Assembly (NCBI GenBank): GCA_030704615.1
Contig: CM060733.1
Coordinates: 72,044,001-72,108,000 of the forward strand
Direction: 5' to 3'
DNA length: 64,000 bases
DNA from: Takakia lepidozioides
Lineage: Eukaryota; Streptophyta; Takakiopsida; Takakiales; Takakiaceae
In this document: piece after piece, positions 34,661 through 45,299 of the stretch
Numbering within the stretch: the first letter of the stretch is position 1
Layout: each line of letters begins with the position of its first letter
Notes under the pieces: generated by a model
The model's input: only the letters and a program-made list of their open reading frames with translations
Told to the model about the DNA's origin: nothing
Databases searched by the model: none
Program-made: the position numbers and the translations under genes

Positions 34661-35570
34661 GACGACAACGTTCCCCTGCTCAAAAATAGAAAGGGAAGCC
34701 GAAAAGTCGGGCACTGCAGAGGAGAATCCGCATGGCCGTATGCACTGCCGAACCCGGAAAGGGATCTTTAGGTCGGATGAAAACCGTCTGTGCAACAACT
34801 GGCGGCGGCACGTTCAGCTGGCAACGGCCATTTCGAAACAACCATTAAACTCCTCTTCATCTGAATTTGTTCTGCACGACGGGGGGATGCCTTGTTGTCG
34901 TTGCCGACCACGCCTATTTGAAAGGCGTGAACATTGTGAAATAGTTAGTGGGACAGGTTTTCTTCCGTAGTCGGTACCGACTTCATACAGTTGAAATAAA
35001 TTCCGGCGACGGATCAGGCAAATTTACATAGAATTGGAAGAGGAATCGGAGTAGTCCTTGGCGACTATACCAGTTATTGTTGAAGTCGGCCAACAGATCT
35101 GCCAAGGTCGCTAAAGATGTTCATTTCATGTGGCTTTTTTGGCAAATTGGCTTGCAAACGGAATAGTCGGCAGCGACTATTGTTTAAATCGGCAAGCGAT
35201 TTCCATTAATGCACTGTAGTCGCTGCCGACTTCCTTACGAACGCACAAATTTTCCTTCCAATTGATTTTTGGGCTTAAATGTGCTTGTAGTCGGGACCGA
35301 CCTTCAATTTTCCTTCAATGTGCACATTCGATTTGAAATATTGGAAGATACTCGGATGAAATTAAAAGCATTTCCCGCATTGTGAGGGTGTAGTCGGCGC
35401 CGACTACGGAAATTGGCGCATGTTGTGGCGGATTGCGCCGCATGGAGGCAGTCAATGAAATCCAAGTCGACACCGACCTTATGGAATTATTGAAATTCGT
35501 AGAAATCTACAGAGTTAAAGACAGTGAACACATCCTCTTCAAAGGCATTATAGTGTATGGTCGGCGCCGA
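30260..35570. repeat. Dispersed 16-18-bp imperfect palindromes
   Basis: About twenty copies of ATAGTCGNNGNCGACTAT or close variants, for example near 30,268, 30,311, 31,727, 31,884, 31,997, 32,052, 32,239, 32,320, 32,359, 34,968, 35,165, 35,391 and 35,558. Perfect forms have GGCGCC at the centre (35,391). They lie in the introns and 5' flank of copy B and avoid its exons. Part of the cluster is duplicated: 31,900-32,070 and 32,085-32,260 are near-identical. Irregular spacing separates them from the tandem arrays. Confidence 0.85.
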
Positions 35571-35709
35571 CCAATTCTTGCGGAGGGCATTTCCCGACTG
35601 TGTGGTTGCCAATTCAGCTCTTCAGGGATAGGCATAGGCATCCATTACACTGGAAGGGCAAGCAAGCAAATCAACCTATGCAAGACAGATGGGCAGACCA
35701 TGTAACACA

Positions 35710-36790
35710 CTAAACCATCATGCCATACACACGGGAGAAAAAATCCTCTGTTGGAAAAAATTCAATCACACTGGAGGTGTAGCAAAAGCATGAACACTCA
35801 GCCCGTGATGCTGGCATACTCACTGTTTATCATAGGTCTGCGATTCCTAAAGAAGATTCCGCTTCATCAACTCTACAATGCACATTTCATGCCCTCAGTT
35901 CACTAGCCTGGTTCTAAAGCCACACACAATGTTCCCACATTACCACCCACAAGAGCATGCCCTGCCATCTGGACCACTCCACATCTCCCACCCAACCAGC
36001 CACAACGGAGAGACAAATCTCTCAAGTTCCCCAACCCGACCCTGATCCAAAACCCCTCCCCACAGTCCCTCCATTCCCATACCACAAACCATGTGAATGA
36101 GGTGATATTATTAGCTATGTCAAAATCCGTCATATTTCAAGACAGAGACTCTTTAATTTGCAAATAGATTTAGTCATTCACATCCGGAATATGCGCTCTC
36201 TGACTCATAATTTCTGCTCCTCCAGAAACTTCCACAACCCTGCAGAGGATATTAAGATTTGGGGATATGATGTTACGATATGGAGTTCAGATATTAGAAG
36301 TTGATTATACCATTTAGGATGACGTTCTGCAAACCCGGATCCCCATTGCACCCAGAAGAGATTCGTACAGTGTTCGAGTCAACATAAATTTTACCATTCA
36401 TTCCTCTAATATTTCTCATCCTAAACTATTTGGATGGAGTTCAGGCCACGTGTCGGAAATGACTGAGTCGTCTAGCGGCGCGACAGGAGGCTATTTCTCA
36501 ATTTTGGGGATGTGGTAGCCATCTCATATTCCTGATGTAGGTTTGGATGGAGTTAATTCGACGCACATTTAACATCCACATCGGATGACAACGGATGGCG
36601 TGCTTCCATGGATGGGGGATTCGATTTTTCATCGTTATTGCTATTTGAATTTTGGCGCGGGCCACGTGGCACATAGTCCGGTTACGGCGTGCAGCCGGCT
36701 GCGTGGCACTACCTCAATTTCGTAGGCATACGCTACGGCCCGCGTAGGACGGGATGCTTGCAACAGGTCATGTGCTCCTCCTCTGCCCCA
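35710..36790. other. No gene seen
   Basis: Only short unsupported frames. No repeats of note. Confidence 0.5.
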
Positions 36791-36799
36791 ATGCTCATA

Positions 36800-37260
36800 C
36801 GCTAGGTAGATTCGGCAGAGTACTCCAGTTTGTACGTCGGAGTCTCGGACAGCGACACAGGCTTGAAGCAGCCGAACATGGAACGGTTCGTGAGGCTGCA
36901 ATGTCCACCATCCTCCGATCTTGTGAAGGTGAAGGCACAGGGAGACCAGGTGTTCCTGCTTGACAAAGTAATACTTGGGAGGCCGGGTGCCCGTAAGCAA
37001 CTCTCTAGGCTGGCGCGGTGTGTTACACAGTGGACCGCCTGCGCCAGCCTGGAGAGTTGCTTACGGGCACCACTAGTCCAGTCAGCAGGAAATTCTACCA
37101 CAATTTCTACTGCACAGAGGAGCGCCAGAAAATTTAAAATTGTTTTTTACACTCGATAAAGAGCTGGAGCAAGGGCATTCACCTGTTTAAGGACCCTGTA
37201 GAGACTGACTACATCTCCGAGGAATGAGAGCAACTCGTTGTGGATTTTTAATGAGCACTT
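36800..37260 (+). pseudogene. Unidentified gene fragment interrupted by a foldback
   Basis: A frame reads YVGVSDSDTGLKQPNM, RFVRLQCPPSSDLVKVKAQG and VFLLDKVILGRP, then meets the hairpin at 36,986-37,071, and resumes with PVSRKFYHNFYCTEER; a shifted frame continues with FTLDKELEQGHSPV. Composition and continuity across the hairpin indicate one exon of a real gene, now broken. I do not recognise the family. A possible further exon (QIAEWRHLVLDLGVQLANQL) lies near 38,130-38,215. Confidence 0.35.
36986..37071. repeat. Foldback with 31-bp arms and 24-base loop
   Basis: Arms 36,986-37,016 and 37,041-37,071 are complementary at 30 of 31 positions, and the one mismatch would be a G-U pair in RNA. 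It sits inside an otherwise continuous coding fragment, so it was added to it. Confidence 0.9.
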
Positions 37261-38335
37261 GGATGACATCTCCAAGTAAGTTACTATCCCAAAGTTTCAT
37301 GTCCAATATCTTGGCTACTTAACCCCTAAACGACGACGCGACCTGAATCAGTCCTTTGCCACAATCCACCTTTTGTGGATCTGAGTGGATGGAAGTGGGT
37401 CCTGAAGGTAAAGTGAGGGTGTTAGGGAGAAGCACGCGTGGGAATTTAAAGCGCCCTGAAATATTAAAATCTCTGCTCCCTAGAATTTTTCAAAGTGTCA
37501 GGGGTCTGGAAATCCAGCGTTGACTTGCCTACGTGGCAGGCCAAATGAGGAATCTTGGAAACAACATCTAGGGCTCAGATTTTATCAAAATGCCAATTGT
37601 TTTTGTCAAGGCACTATATAAAGTTAGTGTGCACTTACTTACTAGAGGAATTAGAAAACAAACAACATCATGGCTGTACTTGGGTAAGAAGTCAAACCAT
37701 GATAATTTACCCCCCCAGATTTCACATACAAAGCAGCCTATTTGTATTTTTGGAATTTTGGTCTGCTTTTTGGGGGAGAGAGTCCCCTGGGTGCCATATA
37801 TCAGATTATGGGGGCATCTGCCTCAAAAATTTCAACTGGACACTTGAATTAATGGTCAAACCATTTTTGCCATCCAATTTTCAAGTGGGCTTAAAAAATT
37901 CACAATAGTATTTTGTTATAATCTACCCATTCCAACGGTGGATCTTCCTAATTTTCTGGGGGTAGATGACTGTGGTAGTCAAGAATGTATTTGTAAGGTT
38001 CAAATATTTGGATGATTCAGGGTAGCAAGATAGAGCTCAAGACAGGCAGGTCTGTACACTTTTGGGGGTGGCCCAAAAGAGGTCTCATCCTTTAAGGGTT
38101 AAGTTGGTTGTATTAGAAAGTCAATCAAACAAAGAACTTCAGATAGCCGAGTGGCGCCACCTTGTACTTGATCTGGGGGTTCAGCTGGCAAATCAACTAG
38201 AACAAGTGGCCATTGCTTACTAAATGTATTTAGTGTGTACATATCGACATTTCTATTAAATACTAGATGGTCTTGTGGTCAAATATAAACAGTTTAAAAA
38301 TTATAAAAAATTATAATATAGTACAATATTTGCAA
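37261..38335. other. No gene seen
   Basis: Non-coding apart from the possible small exon near 38,130-38,215. Confidence 0.45.
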
Positions 38336-38339
38336 AAGT

Positions 38340-38962
38340 AGAGCAGAGGTCCATGGTTGCATCGTCAAAGTTGGAATTGTACCAGATGTCATCCTGAACA
38401 CTACCTTGGTGGACATGTATGCCAAATGTGGGAGCATTGAGGATGTGGAGGGAGTTTTCGACACTATGGCTGAACGAGATTTGGTGTCGTGGAACGCCAT
38501 GCTTGTAGGGTATGCACAGCAGGGGCGCATGATGGAGGCCTTGGAGACCTATGAGCAAATGATGTGCGAGGGGGTGAAGCCCGACCACATCACGTTTGTG
38601 TGCGTTTGCAATGCGTGTACAAGCCTGGCAGCCCTGGAAAAGGGCAAAGAGGTGCATGGTTGCATCGCCAAAGTTGGAATTGTACCAGATGTGATCTGAA
38701 CAATACCCTCGTAGACATGTATGCCAAATGTGGGAGCATTGAGGATGTGGAGGGAGTGTTCAACAATATGGCTGAACGAGATTTGGAACGCCATGCTTGT
38801 AGGATATGCACAGCAGGGGCGCGGGATGGAGGCCTAGGGGAAGGGGTGAAGCCCGACCACATCACATTTGTGTGTGTTTGCAATGTGTGTGCAAGCCTGG
38901 CAGCCCTGGAAAGGGCAAAGAGGTGCATGGTGACATCATCAAAGCTGGAATTGTACCAAATG
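38340..38962 (+). pseudogene. PPR protein fragment, internally duplicated
   Basis: A unit encoding LVDMYAKCGSIEDVEGVF, MAERDLVSWNAMLVGYAQQG and EGVKPDHITFVCVCNAC is typical of plant PLS-class pentatricopeptide-repeat proteins, which bind organelle RNA. The unit is repeated almost at once from about 38,690, with a small deletion and frameshift in the second copy (ERDLERHAC). The first copy ends in a TGA at 38,697. No start, targeting peptide or E/DYW end is present. Confidence 0.85.
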
Positions 38963-39050
38963 TCATGTCGTGCACCTAAGCATCGTGCCACAACATACAT
39001 CGCTGTCCACTACACAATCTAGGCACACAATCCTAGAAAGCTATACCACA
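38963..39050 (-). repeat. Truncated LTR copy
   Basis: It repeats the first 85-90 bases (in minus orientation) of the LTR at 39,052-39,559 and is separated from it by one base, mirroring the arrangement at 228-933. Confidence 0.75.
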
Positions 39051-39051
39051 A

Positions 39052-39559
39052 TGATAAGAGATGAGAAATGAGAGAAGTAGAAGACAATGAAAGCTCTCAA
39101 AGCATGAAGCAATCACATGAAGAACAAGCCCTAGTCCTTCCAAGTGAAATCCACTCTATCACATAAACTAAGTCAAGCCAAGGGCACCTTTGCTAAAGGA
39201 ATCCACCCTATAAAGCCCTCAACACACTCCCTCTCAATACCTAGAGCTATGGAGGTGAGAGAAGCTCATGGAGGCTCAACTACAAGAAGATGAGCCTCCT
39301 CAACACTCACAAGGGGAAAACCTATCTCCATGTCTCAAGTGAGGCTCGACACCTCACTTGGCATGTGAGACCAAATGAAGTCCCAACACACAAAATATAA
39401 ATATAAATATCTAAAATGTCCTAGTTAACTAGAAGTAGGTAATTCTAGATAACCATGACTAAAACCATGACAGCTGTCGTGCACCTAAGCATCGTGCCAC
39501 AACATACATCGCTGTCCATCACACAATCTAAGCACACAATCCTAGAAAGCTATACCACA
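39052..39559 (-). repeat. 3' LTR of gypsy copy 1 (508 bp)
   Basis: On the minus strand it begins TGTGGTATAGC and ends CA. The polypurine tract of copy 1 (39,560-39,572) directly precedes it. It is a diverged relative of the LTR at 228-744, so copy 1 and the left-edge element belong to different subfamilies. Confidence 0.75.
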
Positions 39560-39816
39560 ATCGCCCCCCTAGCTGGTGGTTAGGTCCCTCTAACTCTAGA
39601 TAGCTACAAGATGTAATAGCCACAACCGTACTAAGTCCTCTATCACTATCCCTATTGTACTCAAACTCTATAGACCAAGAGGCCGGGTACAAGAGCAACC
39701 CCATCGTTAGTTGCCGTCTTGCAATCTGTGAACTTGAGTCAGGATCTCGTGTGTTGGTCTCCTAGTAGCTTGGCCTTGCATTTCTTGTTAGCCTTCCATG
39801 GTTGTATCCACTCCCA
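39560..39816 (-). mobile_element. 3' untranslated part and polypurine tract of gypsy copy 1
   Basis: It lies between the integrase/PHD stop codon and the 3' LTR. The purine tract is AGGGGGGCGA on the minus strand at about 39,561-39,570. The region matches positions 1-227. Confidence 0.7.
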
Positions 39817-39969
39817 CTATCCAATGCAATGCGGACATAACCAGTCCCCATCAGGAACCATCTCAAGAGGTGGAGTCAAGCATCCCATATGCCAACCTCT
39901 AGAGCATTGATCACACACCAGCATGGTGGCTGCCCCTCTAGCAGACCCACACAACATGCACCTCAAACT
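39817..39969 (-). pseudogene. PHD finger at the integrase C-terminus (copy 1)
   Basis: The last 50 residues of the integrase frame form a PHD finger: CMLC, CDQC, GWHMGC and CPHC give the C4-H-C3 zinc pattern, with the conserved Trp two residues before the last Cys pair (DWLCPHC). PHD fingers read histone H3 tails. Chromoviral integrases usually carry a chromodomain in this position, so a targeting role is plausible. The integrase fragment at 10.9-11.7 kb stops at this boundary. Confidence 0.85.
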
Positions 39970-41202
39970 TGCAGGTACCACTACCAGGTTTGGGTCAACC
40001 CTTCCATCAACATTTGGAAGGTGACATGGCGCGCAATTATGCACATGGTCCTTCCAAATCATGCCATCCCGACCCTCCAAGATCAGGACTCCTGAGGGCA
40101 ACACCTCTCGAACCCTCAAAATAGTACGTCCTGTAGTCACATCCAAGGTCGTAGGAGCAGTCTGCTGCAGATAAACATAATCACCAGGGTTGAATCTCCG
40201 AACCCCAGGACGATAGCCCCCACCACGTATGGTAGCATACCTCAACGTATCACGATGTTGTGCAATGGCAAGGTTCTCGAAAGCCATGGGCATGACTTTC
40301 TTGAACAACTCTACACGTTGCTCACATGCACGTGCCCACACGTCCGGATCGTCAAGGTTAAGAACTGTAGCAGCTTCTCTGCAAATGGATGTAGGCAAAT
40401 CCGGCTTTCGGCCAAAGAGAAGAAAGTATGGTGAGAAGGAGGCAAGTGATACTTGCTTGCTGAACCTGTAGCCCATGGCTAACCAGGGTAACTGAAGGTC
40501 CCAATCTCCTAGGTGTCCCTTCTGCAAGCCATACTTGCGCAAACCCCTCTTTACTGTCTGAACAACTCTCTCTGCCAAGCCATCGGCCTCAGGATGATCC
40601 CGAGAAGTGGTGCGGTGGTCTATCAAGGCCTTGTCACACAAAGCCTGAAACTCCCCCAAGAACTCTCTCCCTTGGTCCGTGAGTACCTCAGCTGGAGCAC
40701 CGAATCGGCTAAGCACACAATCCAAGAATGCATACGCAGCTCCCTCACTAGCCTTATCAGGCAATGGAACCAATTCAATCCACTTGGAGAAGTGCTCCAC
40801 CATCACCAACACGTATTAGTTGTGGCGCATGGTCAGTGACAACGGCCCTGCGAAGTCAAGACTCCACCTGTAGCCCAATCCCATGATCGGAAGAGGGTGC
40901 AATTGTGGAGTAGGGGCGTTGAATGAAGCACGCACCCTGTCACACACCATGCACCTAGCCACAAATTGTTGCACCTCTGTGTGCATACCACGCCACCAAT
41001 ACTGCCCCTGCAGTAGACTATGAGTGCGTCGCACCCCAAAATGCCCCAACTCCTCATGGGCATGCCGCACTAACCGTGCCCGCTGTGTTGGGTGAGGCAC
41101 AATCCTCACTCGACCATCCTCCCACACTCGGAGCAGGTGTGTCCCCTCCCACTTGAACCTCTTGGCTCGTTGTAGGATCCGATCCCTCTCCTTGGCAGTC
41201 AC
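39970..41202 (-). pseudogene. Gypsy integrase (copy 1)
   Basis: The zinc-binding HHCC region (HAHEELGHFG and CMVC) lies at 41,120-40,930. The catalytic core follows with LDFAGP, TDQGREF and GLAERVVQ as the D-D-E regions, then FSPYFLLFGRKPDLP and a C-terminal beta region (FNPGDYVYLQQ). One in-frame TAA at about 40,813 separates the first catalytic Asp from the remainder. Integrase inserts the cDNA copy into the nuclear genome. Confidence 0.9.
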
Positions 41203-41229
41203 AGTGGCTGCAGTGTCTCAAGTGCGGAG

Positions 41230-42260
41230 TTAGTCCAACACAACTGAATCCTCATGTATATCTTTGGCGCCACCTTGCTCATTGCTGGCCTTAGGGTCCT
41301 CAGACACTTGATCTACAGTCATCCCTATTGCAGGTCCAACCTGGCCTTCCGCTGCCAAGATACACAGAAATGCAGATGCATGCCATCCGGGCACCATCTC
41401 CTCGTCCGTCTCACCATGCCACCGAGCTCCAGTGTCATCCTGTTGGCTCGTGCATGGATTGCGACTCAACCCATCTGCATTGCGATTGACCAAACCCGGT
41501 CGATGCACCACCTGAAAGTCATACTCTTGAAGGATGAGTGCCCACCGTGCAAGCTTCCCCGTAAGCTTGTCTGACTCCATCAACCACTTGAGGGGTTGGT
41601 GATCCGTGACAAGGGTGAAGAGATTGCCGTATAGTTAGCACCTGAAGTGTGCCACGGCCCACACTGCAGCTAAGCATTCTCCCTCATATGAGCTATACTT
41701 AGACTCTACAATGTTGTTCGAGCAGCTAGCATAAGCCACTACGAACTCTCTTCCCTCATCATCCACCTGTGTGAGCACCGCTCCAAGCCCCAGCATGCTC
41801 CAATCTGTATGCAGCTGAAAATGACGCCCCCTGATAGGTCGTCTCAAGATAGGCGCCGAGGTCAACCTCGCCTTGAGCTCTTGAAAAGCTTGTTCTTGCT
41901 CATCTTCCCACTGCCACTCCTGGTCCACCTTGGTCAGCTTGGTTAGAGCCTTTGCAATGGCACTAAATCCCTTAACAAACCGTCTATAATAGTTTACTAA
42001 CCCCATGAAAGCTCGAACTCGGCTCACATCCGTGGGGCGTGGAACCTGTGCAATGGACTCTACCTTAGTCTGCTATACCTCCAATCCTCCAGGATATATC
42101 ATGTGACCCAGATACTCAATCTGGTTGTGGAAAAACTTGCACTTTCCCGGATGTAACTTCAATCCGTGCGCCCTCAAGCTCTCAAATACCCCCTGAAGGT
42201 GTCTCTCATGCTCTTCCACCGTAGCACTAAAGATGATGATGTCATCTATGTAGCACCACC
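41230..42260 (-). pseudogene. End of RT and RNase H (copy 1)
   Basis: After a frameshift near 42,285 the frame shows YIDD (about 42,255), the RT catalytic pair, then NYYRRF and the RNase H start HTDWSMLGLGAVL, YEGECLAAVWAV and, after a stop at 41,635, HRPGLVNRNADGLSR. The order is standard for Ty3/gypsy elements. Confidence 0.85.
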
Positions 42261-42269
42261 TCTGCTAGA

Positions 42270-42814
42270 ATCCTGTCTATGACTCTCTAAAACTCTGCCG
42301 GAGCGTTCTTAAGCCCAAATGGTAAGAACCGCCACTGGTATAGGCAATCCTTCCCATGCTCATTGATCCCCCAGAATGCCATCTTTTGCTTATCCGCCTC
42401 CTTGATCGGCAACTGGTGATATCCGGATCGTAAATCCAACGTGCTAAAGACCTTGGCATGCCCAATGGCATCAAAGATCTCCTCTGGTGTTGGCATGGCA
42501 TACTTATCGGACTTGGTCTGACGATTTACAGGCCGGTAATCACCGCACATACGTCTCTTCGTCCAATTGCCAAAGACATCCTTCTTGCCTTGCATCACTG
42601 TGGCTGAAGCATACTCTCCCCCAGATAGCTCCACCAAACCAGCCTCCCAAAGGTCCTGAGTTCTCATCTGAATCAAGGACCTCTCCATGTCACTGTATCT
42701 ATAGGGTCTCCGAAAGATTGGCGTGTCAGTAGCCAATTTAATGCGAATCTCTTGACCCTTCAGTGCTCCTAAGTCCTTCAAACTGAAGGCAAAGCAGTTC
42801 CTGTAAGCCCTCAA
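42270..42814 (-). pseudogene. Gypsy reverse transcriptase, N-terminal half (copy 1)
   Basis: It shows [49 protein letters not shown] and FLPFGLKNAPAEF, the fingers and palm of a gypsy RT. It follows directly downstream of the cytosine methyltransferase region, so the enzyme sits between protease and RT. Confidence 0.9.
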
Positions 42815-42940
42815 GAACCGCCGTATACGTTGTCTCTCTCCTCCGGTGACTATAGGTCCAACATCAGGCTCCCAGTTGTCCTCCGTGACTGCAACCTTGA
42901 GTCCAGCAGACTTAGAGGTAGAAGATGCGTCACGTGGTTG

Positions 42941-44340
42941 CTATGCTGCAACCTCTTGAGCAGTGACCACTGCCTCCTCTGTCAGTGACAATGTCTCATC
43001 CTGCCCCATCATCCCATCCTTGAGGACCTCCTCAATCCGAGAAAAATCCCCAACCTGATCCATCACCGCCGCCTTGGCTGCCAACTCCTTCTGAACCTCG
43101 AGCACCTCCCACGTGTGCCATGGATGCGGCCTGCACCTTGTGGTCCTCACCTGCTCACCCCCACTCGCTGCCTGTACCGTCTCGGTAGGCAGGGAGACCA
43201 TGAAGGGTAGTGTACTCCGTACTCTGCGCTGCTCAGCCATAGCCAAGCTAATAATCCAGGTCAAACAATTGAGATCCATTGCTTGCCCCAACACCTGACG
43301 ACGTGATGCCTCAGAAAGAGATGGCACCGCCGTGGTACCTGTGGTAAAACCCATCGCCCGCTCGCGCTCGTCAGCATTGGGCTCCACTAATTGTTGCAAC
43401 TGGCTATCCCACAAGAGGCCAGGTCCACCATCCCGAAAAGCATGGGATCCTGGGAAGCTGAGCAGTGTAGGTAATGCTGCTCGTGGTTGACCCACCCTGT
43501 TGACCACTGCCAAAGGCGAACGGTCATCGTGTCTCACACGTTGAGACTGCCTCCCCGTGTCCAAATGCTATCCACTGTGAGGTGTGCTGGCCGCTGCACC
43601 CCATCAAATGCACGCTTGAGCAGTGCGGGTGGCATCAAGTTAGTCCACCATAGCGTGGATGATGAGCCCATGACCCCACTGCAGCTGCATCCAGCAACAC
43701 TGCTGACCCAAGCCACGACCGGACTTGATGCACACTGGCCATCACCCTGGCCCGAGAATCACCCATCAGTGGCACATTCTCCAAGATGTATGCTGGAGAT
43801 ACAGCTTGATGAAGCTACAAGTGGCGCAAAATCCGCACCATCTCCCAAAACAGACCCGTCCTTGAGTCTCGCAATCCATTGCCATGCCCGGCTGATGAAT
43901 GCCCTTGGCAGGGCCAACCTGCCACTACCAGATCAATGGAGTCAACCCACTCCAAATCTTGCACCCCCAACAATGAAATGTCTGCTGGCAAGGCTTGTTG
44001 GTATCCACGAACTGCAGACACTGGCAACAAATCAGGGTACTGCTGTACCAACTGAGCAACATGGCGCAGTGAGACGCGTCGTGCAGTCTCATCCCTCTCC
44101 ACATACAGGTAACGTTGAACTCGTACACATTGCCTGCAGTACTGCAGCCAATCCAGTGCTGATCCCGCCAAACAAGTCCAGAAGGCATATGCCTTCATCC
44201 GGGCACTGCCACACAAGAGGTGTGGTGTCCAATGGCGACAACTGAGGTGGTCCTGGTGCAATCATCGCACTCTCCTCTTCTCTTGACGGTACGAAGGTCT
44301 CTACCCAGGCTTGTTGTACCCGTCCATCAGCAGCCTGCTG
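42941..44340 (-). pseudogene. C5 cytosine DNA methyltransferase inside gypsy copy 1
   Basis: C5-methyltransferase motifs occur in order: motif I GICLLDLFGGISTGLAAV (about 44,200), DLVVAGWPCQGHS with the PCQ catalytic cysteine (motif IV, about 43,910), AYILENVP (motif VI ENV, about 43,785), PTLLSFPGSHAFR and ERERAMGF (motif IX region), and RRQVLGQAMDLN (motif X, about 43,290). A linker to 42,941 leads into RT. The enzyme class transfers methyl groups to cytosine C5 in DNA. Lesions are a +1 shift after motif I (near 44,140) and TAG at 43,815, where copy 2 has CAG; a further stop lies near 43,650. C5 methyltransferases carried by retrotransposons have been reported from dinoflagellates and the charophyte Klebsormidium. 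Subfamily (Dnmt3/DRM or other) not assigned. Confidence 0.85.
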
Positions 44341-44358
44341 CAAATCCTTGCTCATACC

Positions 44359-45213
44359 TCATAATGGAGTGTGAGCAACCATGGCAAGCAACTCCGCCGT
44401 ACCATGCATGTCATCCTGCTCTGCTGGAGGTGGCACATCCTCTGCATTGGCATTGCCTTCCAGCAACTCTCCAGGCCAACTAACTGCAACTGTAAAGGCG
44501 GCTAGAGTTGGCATCTTGCCCCGCTGGGCAGCCGCAATACCCCCAATGAATGTCACAGGGAGCTGTGCACGATGACCATCCCCTGACTGCCATCCAGGCC
44601 TGTAGGATGCTGACTCCTCCCAAAAGTCCAGGGTGAAGCCCATGGGATATAACACTGCCCCACCAACAAGTACATCGTAAGAGACCGCGTCTATCACAAT
44701 GGCCTTGGCTCGCATCACTGAGCCATCTACAGGATGATCTGGTTGTAGTCCAATGGCCAACTCACGCCGTGTCATGCCCCGAGCCTGCTCTGATCCTCCC
44801 AGAGATGTCTGTATCTGGAAAGGACAAGGCTCCATTTCCGCCTCCATGAGGCCCAAACCTGCAATAGCAGCTCTGCCCAACATCAGTGGCTGAGCTCCTG
44901 AGTCCAACAAGACCCGCAGTGGCTGGTACTTCTTGCCTGCCGGTCCACTCAAAGTGAAAATGCCTCCCTGGTTGTCTAACAAGACAACTCCAGGTGTCAC
45001 CATGGCGCGCTCAAAGGCTGGCCTAGCTGGCAGCTCCATCAATCTGGCAGCTGCAGCTTGCCATGGCGCAGCCGTGGCAGTCTTGACCCTCAAATCCGAG
45101 GATCCCTCTGCCACTACACCTTCCAGTAACTCCGCAGAAGATGAAGTGACCTCCCCACTCTCGCAGAGTGTTGCTGCTAGTCTGAACACTGCAGCTGGTC
45201 TTACCCCCGGCAA
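44359..45213 (-). pseudogene. Gypsy aspartic protease region (copy 1)
   Basis: LRVLLDSGAQPLMLGRAAI holds the D-S-G active site of a retropepsin (about 44,930-44,880), followed by VSYDVLVGGAVLYPMGF, the usual C-terminal end. An Ala/Glu-rich linker to 44,359 leads into the methyltransferase. DSGA instead of DTGA is common in some green-lineage gypsy elements. Confidence 0.75.
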
Positions 45214-45299
45214 TCATGGTTGCCGAGAACAGTGGGGCTTGACACACAGAGGTGGCTGCCCCCAATAACACACTGGCTGCACTAGCCTTGGTAGCAGGT

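Noticed and set aside
42941-44340. Host cytosine methyltransferase gene independent of the retroelement
   Set aside because: It lies between protease and RT on the same strand, and copy 2 repeats the same gag-protease-methyltransferase order.
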